From assembly GCA_022605405.1 (NCBI GenBank), contig JABYQQ010000003.1:1426001-1490000 (forward strand): a DNA stretch of 64,000 bases, given 5' to 3'. Positions 11,288-22,458 of the stretch are shown in pieces (position 1 is the first letter of the stretch; every line of letters begins with the position of its first letter). The notes beneath the pieces were generated by a model. That model ran no database searches. It was given only the letters and a program-made list of their open reading frames with translations, and was not told the DNA's origin. This DNA is from Earliella scabrosa. Its lineage: Eukaryota; Basidiomycota; Agaricomycetes; Polyporales; Polyporaceae. The translations under genes were made by a program, and so were the position numbers.

Positions 11288-11294
11288 TTTTATA
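11288..11294 (-). promoter_or_regulatory. TATA box of the GH28 gene
   Basis: TATAAAA on the minus strand, about 40 bp upstream of the ATG at 11249. Strong TATA boxes are common in inducible secreted-enzyme genes, but the distance to the ATG is short, so the transcription start would be close to the start codon. Confidence 0.45.
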
Positions 11295-12612
11295 CTGCGT
11301 TGGCTAGGTCAAATGGTCCATCCAGTGGAGTCAGTCGAAGTCGAAGCAGTTTCACTGTGCACTCGTGAACGGTGCAAACGGTGCAGTGATGTCAATGAAT
11401 ATGACAAGGATCGCTGAAGCCAGCCGACAGTTCAAGAAGGAGAATCTGACGATGACTGCGTTGAATAGTGAAGGGATGTATGAAGCAGATGCCTCGCGGA
11501 CCGAAACGGACCGATGTGCCTTCGACAGTACTTCAATAGCATGCCGTCAACAAATCGAGACCCATGTTTGGATGTGCGCAGTCATAGAACATCAACGGTA
11601 GGACGTAATGTTCAAGGGTCTGGCTCACCGTCATTGAGACCGTCGTCCGTTACGAGATGGGTCCTCATGACCAGGCTCAAGCTTGAAGCTTGAGCATCTG
11701 TACACAAGCAGCAGGTCGAAGGCCGGACACGGGGGTACCGGCTCGAAGCTGGTGACCAGGGTTCTTAAAATTGATGACAACTTGGATATGAGGTTCATGT
11801 ACGCTTCAAAGTTCCCCTGGAGTAACGGTAGTATGAGGTAGCTCTAGTAAGGCGTGACTCGACGCCAAAGCGAGAACGGTTAGAACAGGATAGAAATCCT
11901 AGGGTCTGGTGTCTGGTGACATGGAGTCTGACAATGAACGTACTTACTGCTCGTGTCCGGGTCGAGCTCGAGTTAAGCTTGAGCTCGAACTTGAGCTCGA
12001 AGGCCTATGAAGTCTCACTCTCAGTCACCGCAGTGGGATGCACGGGGGCGGAGGCTATTTTTGGAGGCTCGGAGGGTTTCCGGCAAAGGCCGAATCGCGA
12101 TCATGGGACTGGGCGCGGACTCGTCGCGCTGCGGGGAACGCCTCACCGCCAGCCACTTTGCTCATTTCTCTCACACCATTTATTCGCGACAGCGCTCTTT
12201 CTACGCTCGACTGCTCACGCGACTGTCAGAGCCGCCGCCGAGGAGTCCAACGATGATGCCGATGCCAGCAAGAGCGACGACGGGGCAAGCGGGGTGCAGA
12301 TGCGGGGGCCCACGGAAGGACAGTTATGGCGGGCACGGCGACGTCGATCTTGTGGACCATCGATCGAGGTCGGCGAATGTGCGGGCTCTTTTTTTCTACA
12401 GTTAATCCGCGCGGACACGGCGCTCGCTGGGAGAGGATAGAGTCATGTTGGCGACATCGTCGGAAGGCCATTCCCAGATCACCAGGGCGTCGCTCCAGAA
12501 CTCCACCAGCCCTCCCGCGTCCCCTGTGCTCCCGATGCACTCGGCCCCTTCATGCCTTTGACCTCTACACACCCTACCAACGACCAACGACAGTCTGACA
12601 GCGGCTCTGGCC
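11295..12612. other. Intergenic region with short palindromes
   Basis: No gene was seen in this ~1.3 kb spacer between two divergent genes. It contains a near-perfect 21 bp palindrome at 11675-11695 (GCTCAAGCTT arms) and a cluster of GAGCTCGA-type words at about 11962-12003. These could be remnants of a transposon or binding sites. The last few hundred bases serve as the ammonium transporter promoter. Confidence 0.45.
11675..11695. repeat. 21-bp palindrome
   Basis: Two perfect 10 bp arms (GCTCAAGCTT and its complement) around a single central base. Related AGCTTGAGCTCGA words recur about 290 bp downstream. Confidence 0.6.
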
Positions 12613-12732
12613 ATGACGGCGGCTGACCATAATTCACTTCTGACGCGCATGGCTGACGCGACTCGCCGCGTTGGCTTGCCTGTTCGTGAGTTCTTTTCCG
12701 TTCTTTCGCGCCTCACACTATTGCAGGGCTGA
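12613..12732 (+). promoter_or_regulatory. Upstream ORF in the ammonium transporter leader
   Basis: An ATG at 12613 opens a 39-codon frame that ends with TGA at 12730-12732, three bases before the main ATG at 12736. A possible 41 bp leader intron (12686-12726) would instead make the small frame overlap the main start. Either form could lower translation of the transporter. The effect is inferred only from position. Confidence 0.35.
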
Positions 12733-12735
12733 AGC

Positions 12736-14632
12736 ATGTCAACCGCAGGTGACGCAAACGCTCAGTGAGTCCACCTCGAGGGAGTCCCAGGGGCAGCCAT
12801 TCACTCCATATCCTGCAGATTCGACGGAGGGGATGTCTCTTTCATCGCAGTATGTGGCATCCTCGTCTTCTTCATGGTTCCCGGAGTCGGTGAGTGCTAT
12901 TTCCGCGCTCAGAGCACGTCTGTTCTCCACTGCATCCCCGATCTCATTCCTTCGCGCTCGGGTCAGCCTTCCTATACTCTGGTCTGTCAAGGCGGAAGAG
13001 CGCCCTCTCACTAGTGTGGGCTGTGGCCGCGAGCAACGCCGTCGTCGTCTTCCAATGGTGGTTTTGGGGATACTCGCTCGCCTTCTCCCCCACCGCGACC
13101 AATGGCTACATCGGCAACCTGCGGAGCTTCGCTCTTCGCAAAGTCCTCGGCGATCCCAGTCCAGGCTCACCCCTCATCCCCGAGCTTCTCTACAGCTTCT
13201 ATCAGATGGAGTTCGCGTGCATCACAGTTGGCATCCTCATGGGTGCGCTCGCGGAGCGCGGACGCGTGTTACCTGCGATGGTATTCACGTTCGTCTGGAT
13301 GACCCTCGTTTACTGCCCTCTTGCATGCTGGGCGTGGTCCATCAACGGCTGGGGCATGAAATGGGGCGTGCTAGACTACGCAGGTTAGTGACATCAGTGC
13401 TCTCGATCTGTACTCTCAGTCTGAGTCCGTCATACAGGTGGAGGTCCCGTCGAGATTGGCAGTGGAATCGGAGGGTTGGCCTACTCCTGGGCGCTAGGCC
13501 GACGAAGTGAACGCGAGCTGCGCAACTTCCGGCCACACAATGTCTCCCTCGTCGGGCTCGGGACATTCATTCTCTGGTTCGGCTGGCTCGGGTTCAACGG
13601 CGGGTCCGCTTTCGGCGCAAACCTTCGTGCAGTTATGGCCATCTGGAACTCCATGATCGCCGCCGCATTGTCGGGCATTGTCTGGTGCCTGCTCGACTTC
13701 CGCATCGAACGCAAGTGGTCCATGGTCGGTTTCTGCTCCGGCACGATCGCGGGGCTCGTTGCTGCCACGCCTGCGTCGGGATACATCCCGCAATGGGCCG
13801 CCGTCATTATGGGCATCTGTGTTGGTGCGGTGTCCAACTACAGCACAAAACGTATGTTCTTCTTACACTCTCGATGACCACCCGCTGACGACCGCATATA
13901 GTCAAGTTCATCCTCAGGATCGATGATGCCCTCGGTCCGTGGCTCCAGCTCCCACAAGTTCCGCTGAACTAACGTCTCGTGAACGTAGATCTATGCGCCG
14001 AGCACGCGATTGGTGGCATCCTTGGTCTGCTCTTCAACGCGTTCTTCGCCGACAGCGAGATCATCGCGCTCGATGGCGTGAACACGTCCGCGAACGGCGG
14101 CTGGCTGAACCACCACTGGAAGCAGCTCTACATCCAGATCGCGTACATCGCCGCGTGCACCGCGTACACGTTCATCGTCACCGCGGCGATCGCGAAGGCC
14201 GTGAACGCGATACCGACGCTCCACCTCCGCGCGACGCCCGAGGAGGAGATGCTCGGCATGGACGATGCTGATGTGCGTTCCCTCTTCCCTTCTTCCGTCT
14301 CTCCCACTTTACCGGATTGCGGCTCGACTGCTGACCATGCGCATCCACAGATTGGCGAGTTCGCGACGGACTACATCGAGGTGCGGCGTGACTACACGGA
14401 CTGGACGCCGCCGTACCGCCAGAAGGGCGAGATCGACTCGGATCATGGGCCGGTCGCTGCCGGCGACCGCCATGGTGTGCCGGACATCCAGCTTTCGCAT
14501 CTCAACGGCGCTGCGAAGGGCGCGAATGCGAATGGGGCCGCGGTATCGGCACTGCCGCCGATCACTGAAAAGCCAGAGGCGGACGTGAATGGGAACGCCC
14601 ATCCGAACGGGGCTGGGAATGGCGTACCATAA
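12736..14632 (+). CDS. Ammonium transporter, Mep/Amt family (Mep1/3-like)
   Basis: Plasma-membrane ammonium permease. Seven exons (12736-12764, 12819-12889, 12967-13383, 13438-13851, 13902-13934, 13989-14272, 14351-14632) give about 509 residues with the usual ~11 hydrophobic segments. Family landmarks include the start of helix 1 (FDGGDVSFIAVCGILVFFMV), FLYSGLSRRKSAL, YAGGGPVEIGSG, WLGFNGGSAFGAN, and EHAIGGILG. The first position of the pore twin-His pair is Glu (E178) and the second is His (H327). Glu at the first site is the state of yeast Mep1 and Mep3, while Mep2 has His. The cytosolic tail (from ~residue 405) is Ala/Asn/Gly-rich. The start was fixed by splicing: an in-frame TGA lies two codons upstream. 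A decayed copy lies at ~24.7 kb. Confidence 0.93.
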
Positions 14633-14960
14633 TGTCTCCTGGGTCGTGGTTCAAGGTTTCTCTGTCCTGAAGAGGTGTGCTAGTGGATATATGCTGAAAA
14701 GTAGCGCGTACTTATCGCCGTAACGTTTCCCTTATTTTGGACTGGGTGGCCTTCGTCACCGGTCATCCTCCACGACCGGCTGTATGGGTCGTTGTACAAA
14801 TCATTTCAACTTGGTTGCGCTTGGTCATATACGTGATGTCTCGCAACAGGCTTTGGATTCACGAGCACAAACACAAAACAAACGTGCGATAGCATACACA
14901 ACATTCAACATACGACAGAACTCAGCAACAAGCACAACGAGAAGACGATATACCAATCTA
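14633..14960. other. Convergent intergenic spacer
   Basis: The 3' flanks of the ammonium transporter (plus) and TPR copy 1 (minus) face each other here. No gene was seen. Confidence 0.5.
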
Positions 14961-17382
14961 TCAGGCCTCGGCAGCGGACGGGGTGGACACCTGCCCCTTC
15001 ATCCACGGCGGTGGCCGGAGCACCATCTTGCCCATGTCCTCCTCCGTGAGCCTCCCGGTCTCGATGTTCCACACGAGCCCGTCGTGCACGCGCATGTCCT
15101 CGGCGAACACAGCGTCGCGCCCGCCCGCGGCGGCGGCGGAGAACTCCCAGATGGCGGTCATGAGCGGGATCGCGGCGTGCAGCTGCTCGAGGAGGCAGAG
15201 CATGTGTCGGAGTGGCGCCCCGACGTCCCAGTGCGCGTGGAAGGCGCAGTGTAGAAACCCTGCAGTGCAACGCATGCGGTTGTGTCAGTGGACAGTTGAG
15301 CAGGGAAGTGTGGGCGGCAGGGGTACGGGAGCGAGCGTGGTGATGAGATGAGACGTACAGGCGTGGTACTCGTCGTCGAATGGGTAGAACATGGCGGCCT
15401 TCATGTACTCGCTCCCCGCCTTCGTGTGCAGCTCGTGCACCTCGCGCGTCACCCCGCCCACCATTTTGCGCAGGCGAATCCCGGTTTGGCGGTAGTAGAA
15501 TGCGCGGGCACTGCGTGTGCTCCGTCATCAGGCTCGCTCGACAGTGCGGGATCGAGGGATAGAAAGATAGAAGGATACGCACGCGTGCGCCTGGCCGGCG
15601 GGGTAGCGGAAGTACGCGAGATAGAAGCCGATGCACTCGTCGTTTGGCTCGGACGGGACCGTCCCGAGGTCTGCGAGGAGCTCGTCTGCACCGGCGAGCA
15701 TGGCGCTCAGTGGGTACTTGGAGTCCACACCGGGGTGCTTCTTGCACGCCTGTTGTTGTGTGGTGGTGAGGCAGCGCGCGCAAGAGGACTATTGACTAGA
15801 GAGACCGACCTCCATGAGCGCGTTGAGGCGTAAGCATTTGACGCCACGGATGAAGGTTGACTTGAAGATCACACCGCGGTCGCTTTCAGCGACGTCCTGG
15901 AAGAGCTCTGAGCCCCAGCGGAGGATCTCGAGCGCGGAGGTGTAGAACTCGAGCGCAGATTCGACGTTGCTTTTCAGGTTCTCTTCAATGAACCCGCGCA
16001 TGATCCAACCCCTGAACGATGTCGCGCACACATGGCATGAGCCTCTTGGGTACCGGGAGACGGGGGGCGCTCTGAGGTACGTACCTGACGGTGAGTGCAA
16101 GGGCAGGGCGCAGGGAGCTCCAGCCTTCCTTCTCAAGGCGCAGAGGAGCTTCTTCCATGATCTTCTGGGATCCGACGTTCGTCCATGCCCGAGTCTTGGT
16201 GATCTCGTAGATTACTGATATCGACGGTGGGATAAGCTGACGTCCAACCAGGTAGAGGAGGGGTACCCACTCTGCCTGTTGTACATCTCGATGAAGGTGG
16301 AGTCGGTTATGTTGAAGACACGGGAGTCGGAGATGATCGCGTTTGTGAGCCGCTCGATTACCTTGAGAAAGGGGAAGATCAGCGATGTCAACCCCAGCCT
16401 CGGAGCGACGCCAGCGACTTACACCCAGACAACCGTAGTATACGAGTCCGTGCCCAGTGCAAATCGTCCTGCTCTTTTTCATGAGGCTCATTGCTTCCTC
16501 CCATTCCTGCGACCGTCGTGGTTCAGAGTCAACGACTTCAAACAGCAGTAGCAAACTAGCGGCAGTACCTGGTGCGCATATAGAACAAGCCAGGCCTGCA
16601 CATTCAAGGATGATGCGGAGTGGCAAGGGATTAACGTCAGCACCCGTCCAGCTAGAGGAAGACAACTGATGGGCTCACGCTACTATTCCATACCCGCCCG
16701 ACAGCCAGATTCTGCCTCATGCCCGCAGCACGATTCCAAGGATAATGCTCAGGAGGGAGCATGCTGACGAACGCCTTGGACTCCATCGGCTCTTCTAGCC
16801 TCAACCTCGCGGTAGCAAGCTCTGCCTGATACCTCTCGCGCTGCGACTGTTGGGCGGGGGACAGGTCCTCGGGCTTGCTAGTGAGTGCGGCGATGGCATG
16901 CTCCCACGCCTCGATTGCCCGGTCAGGCCGGTTGAGGGCCTGGAGGAGAAATGCAAAGGAAGGGAGGTCCTCAGCGCGCTTGACGCGGATGCGACGAATT
17001 ATACTCACCATGTCCGCCGCTGCCAGACGAGCCCACGCCTTCGCATACCCAGGATCGAGTTCGGTGGCCTGCACGGACAACTTCGTCCGACACCGATGAC
17101 CGAGCGTCGCCTCAGAACTCACCTTGCTAGCATCGGTATACGCGTCGAGGTACCTGCCAGCCGGACGGTCAGCGGGAGAGTATCGCTATGGCAGTGATGG
17201 GTTTACCTGTTGCGACCATAGGAGCATGCGGCACGATTGCAGTACAGGACTGCGTTTTTGTCGTCGTACTGAAGTGCCTCCGTGTACTTTTTGTATGCGC
17301 CTTCGAAATCGTTTTTGATGAAGAGCGCGTTGCCCTCCTCCTTGAGCCGTTCTGCGTCGTTGCTGCCAGCCTGAGAAGACAT
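14961..17382 (-). CDS. TPR protein with co-chaperone-like N-terminus, copy 1
   Basis: First of five related genes. Exon 1 (17382-17207) encodes ERLKEEGNALF and YCNRAAC. The next small exons encode RYLDAYTDASK and ATELDPGYAKAWARLAAADM. Together they form a three-TPR domain like those of Hsp70/Hsp90 co-chaperones. The residues that would bind a C-terminal EEVD carboxylate (Lys, Asn, Asn, Lys, Arg) are all present. The remaining ~400 residues are helical and match no domain I know; they include a conserved RGWIMRGFIEENLK-like helix and FIRGVKCLRLNALM. By analogy with copy 3 there are about 12 exons and ~530-540 residues. The C-terminus differs from the other copies (ends PPPWMKGQVSTPSAAEA). It is convergent with the ammonium transporter. 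Hsp binding is inference. Confidence 0.75.
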
Positions 17383-18336
17383 GGTGTAAGTTCGAGGCGG
17401 GAAGATGGGGTTGGGGAGTCGAGACACGCCCCCGCCCTCACCTTCGCATATTATACGGACATGCTCAGGGAGCTGCCCAGGGCCACTGGACTTAAGCGAG
17501 GCCTGTCGTGGAATGAAACGGACGTCCTGAGCTTGCCGAGGCTTCTAGTGAGCCGTGTGCGGCAGGTTCGTCTTCCGGACTTCCGCGCCAAATCATGGCC
17601 CTGTGCGTCGAAAGCGAATACGGATCCGGTTATCAGTACTTGCGCCGCACATGCACATTTCGATCGATGGACGGGAGGCGACTGTTAGCCTTCATAAAAA
17701 GAGTGGTCCCAAGCATGCATGCACTCGAAGTTCAGCCTGAGAGCGACACGCACAGCGTGGCACGGGCAGAGGTGCGTTTGCCACTGGTGGATGCCTGCAT
17801 GGTGGTGGCGGCAGTCAACGCTTACCGCCCTTGCCGTGGACCACCGAATGACGATGTCGATCGATGGGAGAGTGTCTCAAAGCTGGCGAACCATAGTTCC
17901 CCGCCGTGTATCGACCCTGCAAGTGTTATTTTTGCGCGCCCGGGCTTCGGAGGCATCGTGCATGGGTGCGTCCTAGATGGCAGCCTCAGATCAGCTTGAT
18001 TGAGTATGCATTGACCTGCTGGACTGTCAGATCGCGGCGTCGTCTACCTACCCAGTCCTCACTTACCACATGGTAGTATAGGAGAGACGACGGCGTCACT
18101 GCAAACGGATCGGTAGACGCCGAGATGATCACCTCAACGACTTGGATTAATTCTTCCACTACTTAGTCGAGTCGGAGCGACATATATGCGCGCTCGTGAT
18201 CTCATTCTTGCTATGTAGTACGGGTTGGACGCACGGCACAATCTCATTGTGGAGGACATCGTGTGTATTCTGAAGTAGACACCAGCGTACGAGGCGAACC
18301 ATTACCACAAGTCGCGACACCATGCAAGCGGGTTCT
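17383..18336. other. Intergenic, no gene seen
   Basis: This is the promoter side of TPR copy 1 and the 3' side of SET gene 1. No domain-bearing frame was found. Confidence 0.5.
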
Positions 18337-19709
18337 TCAGTTCTTGAGACGTTTGCCCCACCAGTCCGTCTGCCTTGGGTTCGTCACGACCGCCGCCCAG
18401 CCGCCGTCCGAGCCCGTCTCCGCCTTCTTCAGGAGAGCAGCCAGGAGCGCATACTTCCGTACCTCGTCCTCGTTCTCCAGCAGAGAGCTAGCTATGACCA
18501 AACGAGCAAAGACCGGCTCCCACAGGCCGACGGGGAAGAGACCCTCGTACTGCATGATGCAGTAGGCGTAGACCGCGCGCGAATGTCCGTTCAGATTGTC
18601 GATCATGTCCAGCATCTGCGTCAAGTTCGTGGGGAGCGAATTCGAATGGACGTATTGCGTAGGCGCGCCGTCCGCAAGCCACTTCTCGAACGCGGCCTCG
18701 TCGGCAACGCCGGCCTCCGGGGAGCGCAACCCATGCAGTTGTACGCGGTAGAAGTCGCTCAGGTGGCAGGCGTCTTTCTCGCGTTGGTTGCATGCCTTGC
18801 ACATGCACTCGAACTTGTAATTGCGGCGCAGCTCCTCGCGCCGCGCCGCTCGCGGACTGTCGAGGCCGACGTAGGCGATTGTGACCTGCTCTCCGGCGCG
18901 AATTGGAGCGAACGCGCGGAGTACGACGGTCAACGTTGCGACATCGAGACTATACCAGGCGTTTGGACTACAGCTGTAGGAAGGAAAGCGTTAGCGCATC
19001 AATGAATGTGCACAAAGCAGGAGACTCACCTGTGATTCACGCGTGAGATATCCCTGGCGAGGGCGGCGTACATAGCAGGGTATCCTGGCAGCTCGCCCAT
19101 AGCAAGGGAGTTGGTATCCAGAATACCCTTGAGGTGCGATGGCCAGTCGGGGCCCCTCACGTTCTTGAGTGCGTAGATGGCCTCTCGGTTCTCGGGACGG
19201 AGACTGTCAACGAGCTGGTCGTACAGCTTGACCATCTCGGCTACGCTGCGACCAGCGGTCTCGGGATAGAGTCAGAAGGGCCGCTCGATGGCAATGGTTT
19301 GACCACGCGCGATGTCGGTGGTCGCAACCATGCTCAGTCCGAAGCCCTCCACCGGAACGATCTTGTATACGGGCGGAGAGGGCGGGGAGAACGGCATGGG
19401 AAAACGGTCCAAACCAAGCGTGCTCCGAATCTCTGCCTCCATTCCCTCGTAGAAGAGAACTCCGGTGACTAGAGGGGCGGGCACGCTGGGATCTCCATAG
19501 TCGGATTGTATGAAGATTAGTTCGCGTCCGAGCATACTCTCGCAGTACGGGGGAGCGCGGGGACAGTGGGCGGCCTTGTGTGAGGGAATCTTGACGATCG
19601 TCTGCGAAGCCGATGCGGGGATGGGCGGCGTGAAAGACGGCGTCGACGGTTGAGCACGCTGCGCTCTCTTCTCGCGGTCAGAGTGGGAGAGGAGGAAGCC
19701 ACGACGCAT
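18337..19709 (-). pseudogene. SET-domain protein, copy 1, with in-frame premature stop
   Basis: Related to the intact genes at 20402 and 22459. Predicted exons are 19709-19030 and 18973-18337 (438 sense-frame codons, one of them a stop). TGA at 19274-19272 interrupts the stretch IERPF-stop-LYPETA, where copies 2 and 3 read IERPLLLYPQT and IERPLLVYPQT. The rest stays in frame: the intron in the NHSCSPN motif, GEQVTIAYVG, and the post-SET cysteines (CMCKACN) are all kept. It is therefore either a young pseudogene, a null allele, or a gene needing UGA readthrough. Copies 1 and 2 share a promoter block, so the gene may still be transcribed. Confidence 0.75.
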
Positions 19710-19770
19710 CTCGACTCGGAGCTCTGGGGTAGTAGAAGATTTGAAGTCGAAGGTCGGCGACGTCTGGATA

Positions 19771-19797
19771 TCACTGGGTGCCAGTGAGCCTTTTATA
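19771..19797 (-). promoter_or_regulatory. TATA box and palindrome upstream of SET copy 1
   Basis: TATAAAA (minus strand, 19791-19797) lies about 82 bp upstream of the ATG. Just downstream of it, at 19771-19787, is a perfect inverted repeat TCACTGG-GTG-CCAGTGA. The same arrangement recurs before SET copy 2. Confidence 0.5.
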
Positions 19798-20401
19798 CTG
19801 CAACGTTTAGAGTTCAAAGGCCCACGTGGATGCGATCTGCCGCGGCGATGGGTTGGATTGTGAAGCTTTGAAGCTTCAGGGAGCCCGCTGGCAGCTGCGT
19901 TTGTGCAACAGCCAGCCACGATGCCATTCCAACAGCTTCAAGTTCAAGTCGGTACTAAGTACTATGCTTGGCCATTGGCATTGATTGAGCTGCTCCAAGC
20001 TAAGCCCTATGGAAATGTGTGGCACAGGAAATGGACTCGAAGCTGTGGCGAATCCGCAACAGTCTTCGTCAGTCAGGGAGGCGAGTCCGCGCGAGAGGTA
20101 AATCGAACGCAGAACACTCAGAACAGGTCGACGCCGAAGCCACGTGGGATAAGCGCCGCCCACCAAGTTGGCCCCGGGCGCAACCAACATATATCCAGAC
20201 ACGAGTTTGAAACGCGCGATACACTTGATGGTAAGGACGAACTGTACAGTCTGATTGTGAAGTCGACTCTGACGTCGTGAATCATTGTGATCATACCAGA
20301 CAGCAGCGTCGGAGCCATTACAACAGAGGGGAAGACAATACAGCAAAGACTTATCACAGCTCAGCCGGTGACAAGTCGCGTTCCAATCCTAACCCTGTCC
20401 C
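19798..20401. other. Upstream region of SET copy 1
   Basis: It includes a block (about 19802-19830, CGTTTAGAGTTCAA then CCACGTGG) that is conserved upstream of SET copy 2. No gene was seen. Confidence 0.5.
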
Positions 20402-21769
20402 TCAGTTCTGACGCTTCCCCCACCAGTCGGTCTGCTTCGGATTCTCCACGACGGCGGTCCAGCCACCATCCAAGCCCGTCTCCGCCCTCTTTAGGGAAGC
20501 GGCCAGGAGCGCATACCTCCGTACCTCGTCCTCGTTCTGTAACACAGAGTGACCTTTGACAAGGCGAGCAAGCACAGGCTCCCAGAGACCGTGGAGGAAG
20601 AAGCCTTCGTGCTCCATGGTGGCGTAGATGTGGGCCGCGCGCATGAACCCATTCATGTTGTCGACCGCGTTCAGCACGTCTTCGGGGCTCTTGATGAGCA
20701 TGGCCGCGGATTGCAGCGGGGCGCCGTCCGCGAGCCACTTCTCGAACGCTTCCTCGTCATCAGCAACCTCGAGCGCACGGAGGTTGAGGAGCCGACGGTT
20801 GACGTCGCTGAAGCTGATGTCCGCCTCGTTCCGGTTGCACGCTTGGCACATGCACACAAACTTGTACCTGCGGCTGAGCTCTTCGCGCCGCTCTGCTCGC
20901 GGTGCGGTGAGCTCGGTATAGGTGATGGTAACCTGCTCTCCGGCACGGATGGGAGCGAGGGCGCGAAGCACGACGGTCAAACTCGCGATATCGAAAGTGT
21001 GGCAAGCATTCGGGCTGCAGCTATTGGAGAGCGTCAGCCCATCAACGGACGTGCGCCGGTCTCGATGCGAGCAGGAGACTCACCTATGATTCACACGTGA
21101 GATATCCCTAGCGAGGACAGCGTACATAGCCGGGTATCCCGGCAGGTCGCCAATCCCCAGACCGTTGGTGTCCATGATCCCCTTCAGGTGCGAAAACCAT
21201 TCGGGCCCCTTGACATTCGTGTGCGCCCACACGGCCTCTCGATTCTCGGGCCGCAGCTCGGAAACCATCCACTCGTAATACGCGAGTAATTCAGCCACAC
21301 TGCTGCAAGGAACGGTCTGGGGATAGAGCAACAAGGGCCGTTCGATGGCGATGGTTTGACCACGCGCGATGTCGGTGGTCGCAACCATGCTCAGTCCGAA
21401 GCCCTCCACCGGAACGATCTTGTAGACGGGCGGAGATGGCGGGGAGAACGGCACGGGAATGCGGTCCAAACCAAGCGAGCTCAGGATCTCTTCCTCCATC
21501 CCGTCGTAGAAAAGAACTCCGGGGACGAGATGGGCGGGCATGTTGGGGTCTCTGAAGTTGTATTGTATGAAGGCATGTTTGCGGTCGAGCATACTTTCGC
21601 AGTACGGGGGAGCATGAGTCAGAGGAGCGGCCTTGTCTGAGGGAATCTTGACGATCGTCTGCGAAGCCGATGCGGGGACGGGTGGCACCATGGAAGACGG
21701 CGTCAACGATTGAGCACGCTGCGCTCGCTTCTCGCGGTCAGATTGGGAGAGGAGGAAGCCGCGACGCAT
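20402..21769 (-). CDS. SET-domain protein (SMYD/Set5-like), copy 2
   Basis: Putative protein lysine methyltransferase. Exons 21769-21084 and 21020-20402 give about 434 residues. The first ~75 residues are basic and Ser/Pro-rich. The SET domain begins near YKIVPVEGFGLSMVATTDIARGQTIAIERPLL. It carries the S-adenosylmethionine pocket motif NHSCSPN at residues 227-233 (split by the intron), then GEQVTITY, and a post-SET triad C285, C287, C290 (CMCQACN). There is no MYND zinc finger. The ~140-residue helical C-terminus ends DWWGKRQN. Substrate is unknown. It lies in a tandem array with copies 1 and 3 on the same strand. Confidence 0.85.
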
Positions 21770-21814
21770 CTCGAGCTGGGGTGAAAATGGAGTGGAAGGT
21801 CTGACGTCTGGAGG

Positions 21815-21839
21815 ACTGGGTGCCAGTGAGCTCTATATA
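21815..21839 (-). promoter_or_regulatory. TATA box and inverted repeat upstream of SET copy 2
   Basis: TATATA at 21834-21839, 65 bp upstream of the ATG, with ACTGG-GTG-CCAGT at 21815-21827 just downstream of it. Further upstream are CGTTTAGAGTTCAA and CACGTG, as at copy 1. Confidence 0.5.
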
Positions 21840-22458
21840 CATCGACGTTTAGAGTTCAAGAACTCACGTGCATGTCATCTGCCAGAGCGGGGATGGTTTC
21901 TATCGTGGAGAGAGCCGGGCCATGATCGCGATGTCCTATAGCTAATAGGACCATGACTGCTAGTCCGAGGGCTTAACCACTAGCATGATTGCCAGTGTTG
22001 TCTCAAATGAGCTACTCCAAGCTATGGACCCGACTAGCATAGGAAACAGATAAAAAGCGATGGCGAGTTTGCGGTCTTCGTCGGTCAGGAAGGCGTGCTC
22101 GCTCCGCGTCCGTGAGAGGGTGAATCAAACGCAGAACTTGAAGCACTTGAAGATCTAGACCGAAGCCACGTGGGCCAACGGCTGATAAGCGCCAAACACT
22201 ATCGCTCGCCGAGCACTCCGGAACGACTCGTCCCCGGAGGGGCAGGGTATCACTGCAGAGCACCCTCCTACAGTGTACACGAAATCGATGCATATGACCC
22301 AGCTTACTAGGGACAGGGACATGATGGTAATAGTACAGAGAATACATGATCAAGGACACGCGGGCCCGACAACGGAGAATCCAAGGAGCACACAGAACTT
22401 GCAAGAGATATTGAAGCGGAGACGTTGAGAGTTGAGCGTACACCTTACCCATTCACCC
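21840..22458. other. Upstream region of SET copy 2
   Basis: No gene was seen. The part nearest copy 2 is similar to the copy 1 promoter; the rest shows no recognisable feature. Confidence 0.5.

Noticed and set aside
11916..12440. 174-codon plus-strand frame upstream of the ammonium transporter
   Set aside because: There is no domain, no signal peptide, and no splice continuation; neighbouring frames are equally open.
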